A DNA stretch of 64,000 bases from Rhynchopus sp. YZ270_cl-10 (lineage: Eukaryota; Euglenozoa; Diplonemea; Diplonemida; Diplonemidae), in contig OZ037839.1 of assembly GCA_964035575.1 (NCBI GenBank), forward strand, positions 248,001 to 312,000, in the 5' to 3' direction. Position 1 is the first letter of the stretch. Each line of letters begins with the position of its first letter. The position numbers and the translations under genes were made by a program. This document shows positions 9,935 to 19,762 of the stretch, piece after piece. Under the pieces are notes generated by a model. That model did not search any database and was not told the DNA's origin. It worked only from the letters and a program-made list of their open reading frames with translations.

Positions 9935-10198
9935 TGTCCTTTGTTGTGTCCACAGAATATCTGTTGTTGTGTTGTTGTGTTGATCAGGAGGAAATACTCG
10001 AACTCTTCTGCACAAATTGATGTCATTGAACGCACTCCCCGTTGCATTGGAGTCGGGGGGTACGACGTGTGGGGTCTCTCTCTAGGGCATGGAGAAGGCG
10101 TGTGACAACGCAAAAGTACATGTTAAAAAGGGAAAGCTTTATTTTTTTTTAAGCGTCGGAATTTCCCAGCGGACATTGGTAGTTTGAGATTTTGAAAA
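9935..10198 (-). other. Upstream region of the secreted protein gene
   Basis: This is the presumed promoter and 5' UTR side of the minus-strand gene. I see no TATA box or other motif I would defend. A TTG-initiated extension of the frame to 10015 exists but has no ATG and would bury the signal peptide. Confidence 0.4.
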
Positions 10199-10686
10199 AA
10201 CAAGTAATTGCTATCGGAAAAAAAACGGGGTGTGCTGTGGAACTCCACTCTGAAAAGATATAATCTACAACACGCCCAGCATTCTGCTCTTCTGCAGGTA
10301 TGCTAAAACGCTCTTCGTACGCTGCTGGACCCACCGGGATGCCTGCATCTGAAACTTTCAAACAGTGGGGCTGTCCTCTTCGTCCAGCACCGTCTGCTCG
10401 ATCGCGTTATTGGACGTAGTCTCGGCAGGCTCGATAACCATTCGCTCGGGCGGGCTCGGCATGTTCCAGCTCGTAGTCGTCCACAGGCTCCCACGCATCG
10501 TCTTCGTCATCGGAGCAGTGCCGAAGGAAGACAGAATGCACAGACGACAACACGTCGTCGATCGCACCAGGCATCGTCACATCAGCACCTCCAGAAAATC
10601 GCCAGGATGCTATGGTGGTTTCAAAAATCGCGCGGAGTTTTCCACAGCACACCCTGTTTTTTTTCTTAGCAATTAGTTGTTCTTGT
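10199..10686. mobile_element. Non-autonomous TIR element, about 490 bp
   Basis: About 50-bp inverted ends: TAATTGCTATCGG...GGGTGTGCTGTGGAA on the left (10204-10241) against TTTTCCACAGCACACCCTGT...TTAGCAATTA on the right (10639-10676). The minus-strand interior encodes a short acidic peptide (HCSDDEDDAWEPVDDYELEH, about 10460-10530) that breaks off. It could be the N-terminus of a decayed transposase, but there is no diagnostic motif. Confidence 0.6.
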
Positions 10687-11559
10687 TATTGTTGTTTTCC
10701 ACACACCTTCCTTCAACCCTTGTAGGATCAGTTCGTATTTTTTTCGCGAAAACATGAAATTACACATTTCAAGAGAACAAAAAAATTAAATAGGGTTCGC
10801 CCCCTCAATGGGACGCCGTAAACCATAATCCTCAGTGTCAGCCGCATCATTTCAATGAAACCAAAAAGTGGCTTATTTGCATTTTTGGGATCAGCCCGTG
10901 CAGCGGTGGGGTCATTTCGGAAAATTGGACAATTTTTGACCACTTAAATTTTGAGAAATATGGTCAAAATTTTCCTCAAAATCGACGAAATTAAAATTAG
11001 ACCCCTTACCCCCCCCAGAATCCATTTCAATACACTACCTGTATTGGTTGCTGACGCGTGTATACAGGAAGGTTGGGAAAAGCCGGTGTGAGGCAATTTT
11101 TTTTTTCCCCACGCATTTTTGACAGAGACATCCACAACTCTTTCCCCTCCGCGCCCTTGTCTAACCATATGGCATCAAAACTTTTCTGGCGAAGCCACGG
11201 TACGCAACATTTCGAAAATTGTGACATAAAATCGCACGCTTTTATAGCCAAACTACGGCATAGGTAGGGTAGAGCTGTGGGCTACCGCTGGTCATTTTTA
11301 GCTGCGCAGCAAACGCACGGTACGCTACTTTTTTATGAGAGTTGCGAACATCTATTTCTTTTGATTGAACGGACCGATTGGTCTTTATGGTGGGGTCACA
11401 TGCACATACGAAACCGCTACAGATGTGGTTGTAGCCTTGTATGAGGAGATTGAATTCAGAAAAAAATTCAAAAATCCGCCTTTTTCTTTTTTTTTTTTTT
11501 TTTCTCAAAATCAGGGTATTATGGGTGATCTATGAACGGGGAGAGATTTTTTTACTAGC
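10687..11559. other. Intergenic, AT-rich, with a diverged dispersed repeat
   Basis: No gene. The stretch 11165-11235 (GGCATCAAAACTTTTCTGGC...ATTGTGACATAAAA) has a diverged second copy at 13630-13690. GCACGGTACGCTACTTTT at 11313 recurs at 15182. Both are scraps of dispersed repeats. Confidence 0.5.
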
Positions 11560-11775
11560 TCTCAGTAAGCTCTCACAGGCTCTCACAGACTCTCACAAGC
11601 TCTCACAAGCTCTCACAGGCTCTCACAAGGTCTCACAGTCTCTCACAGACTCTCACAAGCTCTCACAGGCTCTCACAAGGTCTCACAGGCTCTCACAGCT
11701 CTCACTAACTCTCACTAAGCTCTCACAGGCTCTCACAAGCTCTCACAGGCTCTCACGAGCTCTCACAAACTCTGA
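11560..11775 (+). repeat. CTCTCACARG minisatellite, block 1
   Basis: About 21 copies of a 10-mer, CTCTCACAGG or CTCTCACAAG, with small variants. Because the unit is not a multiple of three, the open frames through it are artefacts. Confidence 0.9.
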
Positions 11776-11802
11776 GGGGTTTTTTGTTAGTGGTGTGGTG
11801 TG

Positions 11803-11933
11803 GCTGGCAACATGTATTCTGTGGTGGTCAAACGTGAAATATTCCTTCTTCAATGGATTTATTGGGCGTATGTTATACTGGGACAATGTGGTCAGATCAC
11901 TCTTCAGACCACCTGGCGTTTGTATTGTGAAAA
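11803..11933 (+). repeat. Dispersed pre-tract block, copy A
   Basis: About 130 bp similar, with substitutions, to 18424-18540. Shared stretches include GGCAACATGTA, CAATGGAT, and ATCACTCTTCAGACCA at 11897 and 18514. In both places the block directly precedes a 9-mer CAGTATACA-type tract. Confidence 0.7.
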
Positions 11934-12030
11934 CTGTGTATACTGTGTATACTGTGTATACTGTGTATACTGTGTATACTGTGTATACTGTGTATACTGT
12001 GTATACTGTGTATACTGTGTATACACAGTA
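11934..12030 (+). repeat. 9-mer tract TGTATACTG
   Basis: About nine copies of TGTATACTG, ending in a switch of strand (GTATACACAGTATACTGTAGG). The repeat unit is the reverse complement of the one at 18541-18869, although the block to its left is in the same orientation there. Confidence 0.9.
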
Positions 12031-12044
12031 TACTGTAGGTCATC

Positions 12045-12190
12045 AGCTCTCAGTAAGCTCTCACAGCTCCCACTAGTTCCCACTAGTTCCCACTAACTCT
12101 CACTAACTCCCAGTAAGCTCTCACAGCTCCCACTAACTCTCACTAGCTCTCACTAACTCTCACTAGCTCTCAGTAAGCTCTCATACTGTA
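12045..12190 (+). repeat. CTCTCACWA/CTCCCACTA minisatellite, block 2
   Basis: Degenerate relatives of the 10-mer (CTCTCACTAA, CTCCCACTAG, CTCAGTAAG). The register continues the minisatellite on the far side of the 9-mer tract. Confidence 0.75.
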
Positions 12191-12218
12191 AACTTGTTTA
12201 AGTAGCTTTGCTACGCCA

Positions 12219-12283
12219 GGGGGGTCTCTAGGATAAAATATGTCGCGAATAAGAAAGTCTTTTCCCCTCCCCCTTTTTCGCTA

Positions 12284-12317
<34 letters not shown>

Positions 12318-12556
12318 TTTTTTTGCGCGTACCATTTATCTATTGCTACGTGCCCTTTTTGTTGTTATTGCTTACCACTTGCTTCGGCAAGGTTGGTTGA
12401 GGACGTTACGGGGAAATCTCACCACCACCTTCATCAGTATTTTTGTGTTGTGTTTCCCCAGTCTCGCCCTCATGACCACATACCTCGCTGCCGTTTTTTC
12501 GGCGCTATTAACCAAGAAAGACCTTTCCCCCCATATTTTATCCTAATGAGACCCCC
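12219..12556. mobile_element. TIR element inserted within the minisatellite
   Basis: The left end GGGGGGTCTCTAGGATAAAATATG (12219-12242, first 20 bases GGGGGGTCTCTAGGATAAAA) is matched by an inverted right end at 12521-12556 (CATATTTTATCCTAATGAGA, then CCCCC). CTCTCACARG-type repeats lie on both sides. The interior holds a short (TA)n and a long T run (12283-12324) and no gene. Confidence 0.65.
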
Positions 12557-12661
12557 ACAGGCTCTCACAGGCTCTCACAAGCTCTCACAAGGTCTCACAA
12601 GCTCTCACAGGCTCTCACAGACTCTCACAAGCTCTCACAGGCTCTCACAAGCTCTCACAGC
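12553..12661 (+). repeat. CTCTCACARG minisatellite, block 3
   Basis: About 11 copies of the same 10-mer as at 11560-11775, on the far side of the 12219-12556 element. Confidence 0.9.
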
Positions 12662-12702
12662 CTGTTACGTGTCCCACGGAGACGATCATAGATCACCCAG
12701 TA

Positions 12703-13346
12703 TTAGGGTGAAAATCCAAAATTCCGGAAAAAACTGGTTTTTCTGGTTTTCTCTCCTGGGTGGCGAAAACTAGTTTTTCCGGCGAAAACCTCCACCGTTG
12801 ACGGACACAGTCACCTTTTTCGGGTTTTTCGGGGGTGGGGTCCGTGTCTTATCCAGGAATCCAGATTTCAAGATTGGGGAGGTCAGCTTGTTTTTTGCTC
12901 AAAATATTTTTCGGCGCTGCTGACCATTGGGAACATAGGGACGGTATATTTTTTTGCGGAGCAAAAAAATAATATAAAATGGCGCCGCAGGCGAAAAATT
13001 TTGAGGGTACGGTGTAAAAATGTAGCTTTTTACACCACAGAGCCACTCAACGAACCCTTTTTTGCGGAGCAAAAAATGAAAAATGGCGCCGCAGGCAAAA
13101 AAAAAAATCAAGGAACAGCCATTTCACAAAGGCACTCCCGTGGTTCAACCACGGTTCTACCAGGCGGGGAAAAAATGCAGGGAAAAAAATCGAGTCCGCC
13201 CTAATCTGGAAACGACATTTACAGAAAGGCCTGGTGAAAAGTGTCGGTTTTTTTTTCCCCTCCAGATTTCTCTGTTTTTTTTTTTTTTTTGAAAACCAGT
13301 TTTTGGAAAAACTGGTTTTCAAAACCAGTTTTTTTAACCACCCTAA
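12703..13346. mobile_element. TA-flanked TIR element, 644 bp
   Basis: The ends are TTAGGGTG (12703) and CACCCTAA (13346), each directly flanked by TA. Further inward, AAAAACTGGTTTT-type sequence also pairs (12729 with about 13300). TIR plus TA duplication fits a Tc1/mariner-type MITE. The interior contains a direct repeat about 108 bp apart (TTTTTTGCGGAGCAAAAAA...ATGGCGCCGCAGGC at 12952 and 13060) and no transposase. Confidence 0.65.
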
Positions 13347-14190
13347 TACCCTGCTCAAAATCCCACACCGGCTTTTCCGGTGTGGCCACACGCGCATACT
13401 AATGTCCCCTGGTCAGAATCAAACTCGATTGGCTGGTTAGGTGTACCTCCTTATCCCCACGTCCCCCAAAACGGGAGGTTTATTTCGTCAGATCTTCAGG
13501 AATTCTGCTCATCTTCAATACATTATTTTCCAAAAAACGTGAAGAAATGTCCAAAAAAGGGGTCAAAAACCTTCCTGCACTAGGTTCTCTAAAACAAAAC
13601 CCTCCCGCAGTACAAGAAGAAACGGCGGTCATGACATCAAAACACTTCTGGCGAATGTCACGCTACTCAAAAATTGTGACATAAAAATCGATTTTCTTCT
13701 GCAAGCTCACGCGACCATTGCTAGTCACGGTGGAGACTCAGCCAAATGACTGCGACAGCGGCGCGCTGTTCTGAGGCGTTCGTGTAATTGACCAAAAAAT
13801 TGCAAAAAGAAATCTTAACGTACACTCTCTGTTGATTCTAAAACGGGGGGTAGGAAAAAATTGCCAATATAAAAAATGGGGGGGATTCAAGAGTTGGAAC
13901 GCTTCCTCACCCAGACGGTCCTCACGCGATACGTCACAAGTGTCATGTCCACGGAAAGATATCCGTTCCATTTGATAAGGTCTCGACCGTTGTTACATTG
14001 CACGCTTCCACCGAGTTACTCCTGTTGAGGACTGTGTGCAACTCGGTCAGGTGGGACGAGGTTTCGTTCGCTGCCATGTATAAAAGCCCTGAATTTGGTC
14101 AATTTTTCGTCCCCTTTTTTAGTGTAGACCCAGGAGGGGGGAATGGAACAGCACACACGAAGTATGGCTTGAAAATACAAAGCCCCCTAC
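13347..14190. other. Intergenic, no gene seen
   Basis: AT-rich DNA holding the second copy (13630-13690) of the dispersed repeat noted at 11165. The short open frames show no domain. Confidence 0.5.
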
Positions 14191-14472
14191 ATGGTTTCGG
14201 AAAGAGCTATTTTTTTTTTTTGTTTTTTTGAAAAAAAAAACTGCCTAAAAAAAAAAAAGATCTTTTTTTTATACGGTTTTTTTTGGTGGCTTTTTGTACG
14301 CCACAAACCTGCGGTCAAAGTCACACCCTGGTATGTGGGGCCCACTGCGCGTATTCGCAGTGTGACAGTCATGTGTAGGCCACCAGGGGGGTGCACACGT
14401 GCCACCCCCATGCGGTGCCATGGGACCCCCCCAACAGCGGCAAAAAAAAACCCCCCTTGGTGTGATTTTTCT

Positions 14473-14518
14473 AAAAAAAAGGTGTAAAAAAGGTCCTTCT
14501 AAGGTCCTTCTAAGGTAT
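14473..14518 (+). repeat. 46-bp direct repeat, copy 1 (copy 2 at 15575-15620)
   Basis: Both copies contain GGTGTAAAAAAGGTCCTTCT followed by AAGGTCCTTCTAAGGTAT. The copies are exact and lie 1102 bp apart, one on each side of the CCCAGTA tract. Confidence 0.85.
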
Positions 14519-14612
14519 GGTGGTTTTCCTTAGGGCATTTCCTTCAGGAAAACGTGACTTTTTCCCGAGCTTTCCCTGTGGTGGAGTGGCCTTGTTTTCG
14601 ATCAAAAAACTG

Positions 14613-15094
14613 GGTACCCAGTACCCAGTACCCAGTACCCAGTACCCAGTACCCAGTACCCAGTACCCAGTACCCAGTACCCAGTACCCAGTACCCAGTA
14701 CCCAGTACCCAGTACCCAGTACCCAGTACCCAGTACCCAGTACCCAGTACCCAGTACCCAGTACCCAGTACCCAGTACCCAGTACCCAGTACCCAGTACC
14801 CAGTACCCAGTACCCAGTACCCAGTACCCAGTACCCAGTACCCAGTACCCAGTACCCAGTACCCAGTACCCAGTACCCAGTACCCAGTACCCAGTACCCA
14901 GTACCCAGTACCCAGTACCCAGTACCCAGTACCCAGTACCCAGTACCCAGTACCCAGTACCCAGTACCCAGTACCCAGTACCCAGTACCCAGTACCCAGT
15001 ACCCAGTACCCAGTACCCAGTACCCAGTACCCAGTACCCAGTACCCAGTACCCAGTACCCAGTACCCAGTACCCAGTACCCAGTATCCAGTACC
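14613..15094 (+). repeat. (CCCAGTA)n tract, about 68 copies
   Basis: An almost pure 7-mer array with one substitution (CAGTATCCAG) near its right end. All six frames are open through it because none of the frames through the unit contains a stop. Confidence 0.95.
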
Positions 15095-16337
15095 AAGGCA
15101 AGGGGCCGATGGAGGGTTCCAAGACGGCAGTAGCCTGCGACACTATGTCATGGGAAGGTGGGATACCAGCTTGCGCCGCAGGCGCACGGTACGCTACTTT
15201 TATTGTTTCGGCGTATCCTTTTTTCTCACTCTCCGTTGGGTTCTACGAGCTCCGCCCGTCAAATGGTGAGTGCAAAATTCGCATCTACGCAAACTGCCCC
15301 ACGTTCATTTTGTACTTTTCCTTCAGAAGTCAAGTACTGACCATATTTTGCACACAAACTTGGAAATGGCCTGTAAAAACTGACACATGCATTTTAGGTC
15401 AAAAATACTCAGTTCTGAGCGCAAAGTGACCCCATCACAGCACGCACAGGCTCCGGTGCACCGAAATCAAAAAAAAGTTTTTTTGATTTTTTGTGGGTAA
15501 AAATTTCTGGGGAAATTTTCTGGCCACAAAAAACCGCCAAAAAAATGTACACAAAATAATTTTAGCACCCCCCAAAAAAAAAGGTGTAAAAAAGGTCCTT
15601 CTAAGGTCCTTCTAAGGTATACCACTACCCCTGTATAGGTCACACCACCCCTGTTTGGTGGTTTTTCAGCCCAGATCGCTGTTTTTTGGGCCCATACCCG
15701 GGTATGTGGGGTGGGAAACGCGTATTCGCGGTCTCAGAACCATGTGTGGGACACACAAGGGGGTGCACACGTGCTCATTTCAGTGCCGCGCAACCCACGT
15801 TTTCGAACCCAAAAACGACAGAGGCATTCGTGGCGGTGGGCAAAAACCACACACATAGGTTTGCCCGCATCTGGCACCAGTCTGAGTCTCTCACCGCAGG
15901 TGGGTTGCATTTTGTAGCCATTCGTTGCGTGTAGCGAAGAGCGTGGTGCAAAAAGCATGTTGGGCATAGAAGCCACATAGCGTGTAGAACCAAAGGGGGC
16001 AGCGTGTGGTCGGGTTCGGAAATCTTGCGCGTCAGGTCACAACGTACTGCATCACACCCTCCCGTAGCTCTCGCGAGGTCAGGGCCCCCCTCGGGCCTTC
16101 GGCCCGAGGGGAACCCGACCTCCCAAAAGGGATCCCTCGGGCTCTCGCGGTGATTTTGTGTGAGAAAAACCCTTTGAAAACCGTACAAAAAAAAGATCTT
16201 TTTTTTTGGCCCAAAAAAAAAAAAACTGCCTAAAAGATCTTTCCGAAACCATGCCCCTACGTCACAAAAAAAAGAAAAAGGGTGGGGAGGAAATCATGAG
16301 AAGACAGCAGCGTTGGGCCGTTACACCTCTCCGTATA

Positions 16338-16453
16338 CAGTTGGACAACCACTATCCTACCAAGTAATATTGGCGACCAAAAAAGTCGCCAATTGCAAGA
16401 AAACCCCCAAAATCCGCCAATATTATTTGGTCGCCAAGTTTCTTGTCCAACTG
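16338..16453. mobile_element. 116-bp TA-flanked MITE
   Basis: The ends CAGTTGGACAA and TTGTCCAACTG are perfect inverts, with TA on each side (16336-16337, 16454-16455). Internally, AATATTGGCGACCAAAA is also inverted. The CAGT start with TA target duplication is characteristic of Tc1/mariner-type MITEs. Confidence 0.85.
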
Positions 16454-16490
16454 TAGTTCTATCACCTCATATCGATTTGTGCACACATTA

Positions 16491-16597
16491 CTCGACGATG
16501 AAGTAAATGACTTGACTTATGGTTTCATCGTTGTAAGTCAACGGTGAAAAAACCACAAGTAAAACCACAAATCAAAGTAATTTACTTCACCGTCGGT
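16491..16597. mobile_element. MITE family with GTGAAGTAAATGACTTG ends, copy 1
   Basis: The left end CTCGACGATGAAGTAAATGA pairs with the inverted right end TTACTTCACCGTCGG. TA lies on both sides (16489-16490, 16598-16599). Same family as 17296-17381. Confidence 0.75.
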
Positions 16598-16599
16598 AC

Positions 16600-17295
16600 A
16601 TCCCCACAAGAAACTCCTGTTATATTTAATTTATTTCTACTCTAAAAACGACATTTTTTTTTGAAAAATTGTTGGAAATAGTGTAGTTGCCACCTGTGCA
16701 AGCTGTCATGCGTTTTCGTTCTCCGAATTAAAAAAATGGATGCTGTATGTACAAACGCCTCTGTGGACGCAGGCACAGTACCTCCAACAGGGGCTATCGA
16801 AGGAGGGCAACTTAAAAAATGAAATGAAAAATTTACGGGTTAAAAAAAGATGTGCCCTCGTGGCCAACTGATCTTAATTTTTTTGTTTTTGGGTCGTTCT
16901 GTTCTTCGAAACGCTGTTTCCATCAGCGCAGAACCGGAGGGTATGTTCTGCTGTGTACACTTCCTTTGTGAAGACGGGGCACAAAGGCCCGTCTTTCAGA
17001 GTGTTTCGTTCTTTCATTACTTGTTGTGTTCTGACAGAAATGTTAGTTTTGTTTTGTTTTTTTTTTCGTAAAAATAATTTACCCCTTTGTTCTTTGTGCC
17101 GCACCTGCCTCCCTCCCCCAGACCTCTCCACTGAAAGCTTCTTATTGAGCCCTCCGGGAGCGGGGTGACCCCTACCCTACCCTACCCTTATTGCCTGTGG
17201 ACTAACAGAGGCACAGACAGCCCTCATCCATTTCTGCACACTGCTGCGTACAGGAAACAATGTAGACAGTAGCACATATGGTCTGACGACCCCTA
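16600..17295. other. Intergenic, no gene seen
   Basis: AT-rich, with several T runs. A short run of four CCCTA units at 17166-17187 is too brief to call telomeric. No domain-bearing frame. Confidence 0.45.
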
Positions 17296-17381
17296 CACGA
17301 TAAAGTAAATGACTTGGTTGCCACCGTTGGCTGACGGTGACAATCCCCAAAGCCAAGTTTTTTTTTTTTAACTTCACGGTG
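17296..17381. mobile_element. MITE family with GTGAAGTAAATGACTTG ends, copy 2
   Basis: The left end CACGATAAAGTAAATGACTT pairs with the inverted right end AAGT...AACTTCACGGTG. TA flanks both ends (17294-17295, 17382-17383). Shorter than copy 1 and diverged in the middle. Confidence 0.7.
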
Positions 17382-17552
17382 TACAAATTGCTGCCGATGG
17401 TGCTGCTAGAGACCATAGCGCAATGAGCACAGTAGGTTCTCTGTTCTGCATTTACCTTGGCGGCGGTGTGTTTTTGTTTTTGCGTGCTTTCGGGCTTGTG
17501 GTGTCATTTCTCCGTTGTGCTACTTCCACCGCTCTCTTCGTGTACGGACACA

Positions 17553-17858
17553 ATGTCGAATAACAGTGTTACGCAACAAGAACCTTCTCCTCCCCAAACT
17601 TCTCTACACACCACTCATACTGCTTCATCAGCTGTAAGAAAGAAGGAAGTGAGAAAAACAGTTTGTAAATGCGGAAGACGCAAAAACAAACTCGCGAACA
17701 AAAAAAAGAGTTTTTTCTGCGAAGTGGTGGTAATGGAAAAAACCTCCACTCTCATTTCGCAAGCTTCATTTTCGTTTTGGTTTTCTCCTCACAGAAAATA
17801 TTGTTTGTATTGTTTTGTGGAAAATAACAAAACCTACATTCTCAAACTTTTCTACTGA
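17553..17858 (+). CDS. Possible small gene, hypothetical basic protein
   Basis: The ATG at 17553 opens 101 residues: a Ser/Thr/Gln-rich start (MSNNSVTQQEPSPPQTSLHT), then a very basic stretch with two cysteines (VCKCGRRKNKLANKKK). No family is recognised. TTTTGGTTTTCTCCTCACAG (17778-17797) is a good-looking 3' splice site, so the C-terminal part may be intronic. A further peptide-like frame follows to 18030 (ELVVDELLEWLGQHCVHSIA). It could equally be a chance frame in AT-rich DNA. Confidence 0.25.
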   Translation: MSNNSVTQQEPSPPQTSLHTTHTASSAVRKKEVRKTVCKCGRRKNKLANKKKSFFCEVVVMEKTSTLISQASFSFWFSPHRKYCLYCFVENNKTYILKLFY

Positions 17859-18417
17859 CGTGATTTTCATTGGACGCATCCGTGGGGCAAACACATACCT
17901 TTATGCGCCGTTTGTCGCAACGTCTCAGGAGCTTGTGGTGGATGAACTTCTTGAGTGGCTTGGGCAGCACTGCGTCCATAGCATCGCTGAAGCCACGTTC
18001 ATCGAGCTGTGTGTGTGTGTGTGCGAATAGGTGACTGAGTGCAAAGAGCGTATGGGGAAAGGGAACAACTGTTCAGTGACCGTATTGAGAGGTCTTTTTT
18101 TAAACACCGTTTTTAGAAATTTTGTGCGAGTTAGGAAAAAATATGAGAGTACCACAGATACTCAAAAGTTAACACTCAATCCCAAATTTTTGTCCAAACT
18201 GGGTATTTTTTTAAATAAAGAACAACTATTCAAAACCGTAAAATTCTTGCTTTAATTGATTTTTCTGGTAAAACCTATGAACACGCAAAAAAAATCGACC
18301 AGATTCGTTGAGTGACTAAAACCCAATCACCCATAGAGAGAGAGACCCAAAACGGTGATTTTCCCTGTAATTCCTTAAGGAATTGCCTTTGCCATTTGAA
18401 AAAATATTATGACCGCA
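17859..18417. other. Intergenic; partial pre-tract block
   Basis: TAAAATTCTTGCTTTAATTG at 18239 resembles the start of the block that precedes the tracts at 18541 and 22120, but no tract follows it here. A short (TG)n is present at 18008-18021. No supported gene. Confidence 0.4.
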
Positions 18418-18540
18418 AAAATGGCAACATGTAATCTGTGATGCTCAAAAGTGCAAAATTCTTGCTCCAATGGATTCTCCGGGTATATATTGTACCTGGA
18501 GAATATGCTCATATCACTCTTCAGACCATCTGGGGTATGG
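18418..18540 (+). repeat. Dispersed pre-tract block, copy B
   Basis: Aligned with copy A at 11803-11933. Its segment AAAATTCTTGCTCCAATGGA also matches AAAATTCTTGCTTTAATGGA at 21995. Confidence 0.7.
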
Positions 18541-18869
18541 TCACACACAGGTAGTATACACAGTATACACAGTATACACAGTATACACAGTATACACAGT
18601 ATACACAGTATACACAGTATACACAGTATACACAGTATACACAGTATACACAGTATACACAGTATACACAGTATACACAGTATACACAGTATACACAGTA
18701 TACACAGTATACACAGTATACACAGTATACACAGTATACACAGTATACACAGTATACACAGTATACACAGTATACACAGTATACACAGTATACACAGTAT
18801 ACACAGTATACACAGTATACACAGAAAACACAGTATACACAGTATACACAGTATACACAGAAAACACAG
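18541..18869 (+). repeat. 9-mer tract CAGTATACA, about 35 copies
   Basis: The 9-mer array has two interrupted units (ACAGAAAACACAG) near its right end. A 14-bp unique spacer (GGGGATTGGGAGTG) separates it from the 5-mer tract. Confidence 0.95.
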
Positions 18870-18883
18870 GGGATTGGGAGTGA

Positions 18884-19758
18884 AGTACAGTACAGTACAG
18901 TACAGTACAGTACAGTACAGTACAGTACAGTACAGTACAGTACAGTACAGTACAGTACAGTACAGTACAGTACAGTACAGTACAGTACAGTACAGTACAG
19001 TACAGTACAGTACAGTACAGTACAGTACAGTACAGTACAGTACAGTACAGTACAGTACAGTACAGTACAGTACAGTACAGTACAGTACAGTACAGTACAG
19101 TACAGTACAGTACAGTACAGTACAGTACAGTACAGTACAGTACAGTACAGTACAGTACAGTACAGTACAGTACAGTACAGTACAGTACAGTACAGTACAG
19201 TACAGTACAGTACAGTACAGTACAGTACAGTACAGTACAGTACAGTACAGTACAGTACAGTACAGTACAGTACAGTACAGTACAGTACAGTACAGTACAG
19301 TACAGTACAGTACAGTACAGTACAGTACAGTACAGTACAGTACAGTACAGTACAGTACAGTACAGTACAGTACAGTACAGTACAGTACAGTACAGTACAG
19401 TACAGTACAGTACAGTACAGTACAGTACAGTACAGTACAGTACAGTACAGTACAGTACAGTACAGTACAGTACAGTACAGTACAGTACAGTACAGTACAG
19501 TACAGTACAGTACAGTACAGTACAGTACAGTACAGTACAGTACAGTACAGTACAGTACAGTACAGTACAGTACAGTACAGTACAGTACAGTACAGTACAG
19601 TACAGTACAGTACAGTACAGTACAGTACAGTACAGTACAGTACAGTACAGTACAGTACAGTACAGTACAGTACAGTACAGTACAGTACAGTACAGTACAG
19701 TACAGTACAGTACAGTACAGTACAGTACAGTACAGTACAGTACAGTACAGTACAGTAC
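18884..19758 (+). repeat. (CAGTA)n tract, about 175 copies
   Basis: 875 bp of pure 5-mer with no interruption seen, so it is recent or being actively maintained. It is the longest perfect tract in the window. Confidence 0.97.
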
Positions 19759-19762
19759 ACAT

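Larger units (their letters stand above)
14191..16253. mobile_element. TIR element carrying a CCCAGTA microsatellite
   Basis: ATGGTTTCGGAAAGA at 14191-14205 is inverted at 16239-16253. CCCCTAC lies immediately outside the left end (14184-14190) and again one base outside the right end (16255-16261), giving a 7-8-bp target duplication. AAAGATCTTTTTTTT with TACGGTTTT follows inside both ends. The element is 2.06 kb and contains the 7-mer tract, a 46-bp direct repeat (14473-14518 and 15575-15620) and a diverged direct repeat around GTATGTGGGG...GCACACGTGC (14330 and 15702). No transposase, so non-autonomous. Confidence 0.7.

Noticed and set aside
5747-10015. Starting the secreted protein at 10015
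   Set aside because: The codon there is TTG. The ATG at 9934 begins a proper signal peptide, which the longer form would bury.
14517-15429. Long open frames (up to 460 residues) through the CAGTA-type tracts here, at 18375-19819 and at 22009-23246
   Set aside because: They exist in several frames on both strands because the repeat units contain no stop. The peptides (STQYPVP, CTVLY and IHS repeats) are pure repeat translation, with no ATG context or domain.
17166-17187. CCCTA repeats as a telomere
   Set aside because: Only about four units, internal, and with ordinary sequence on both sides.
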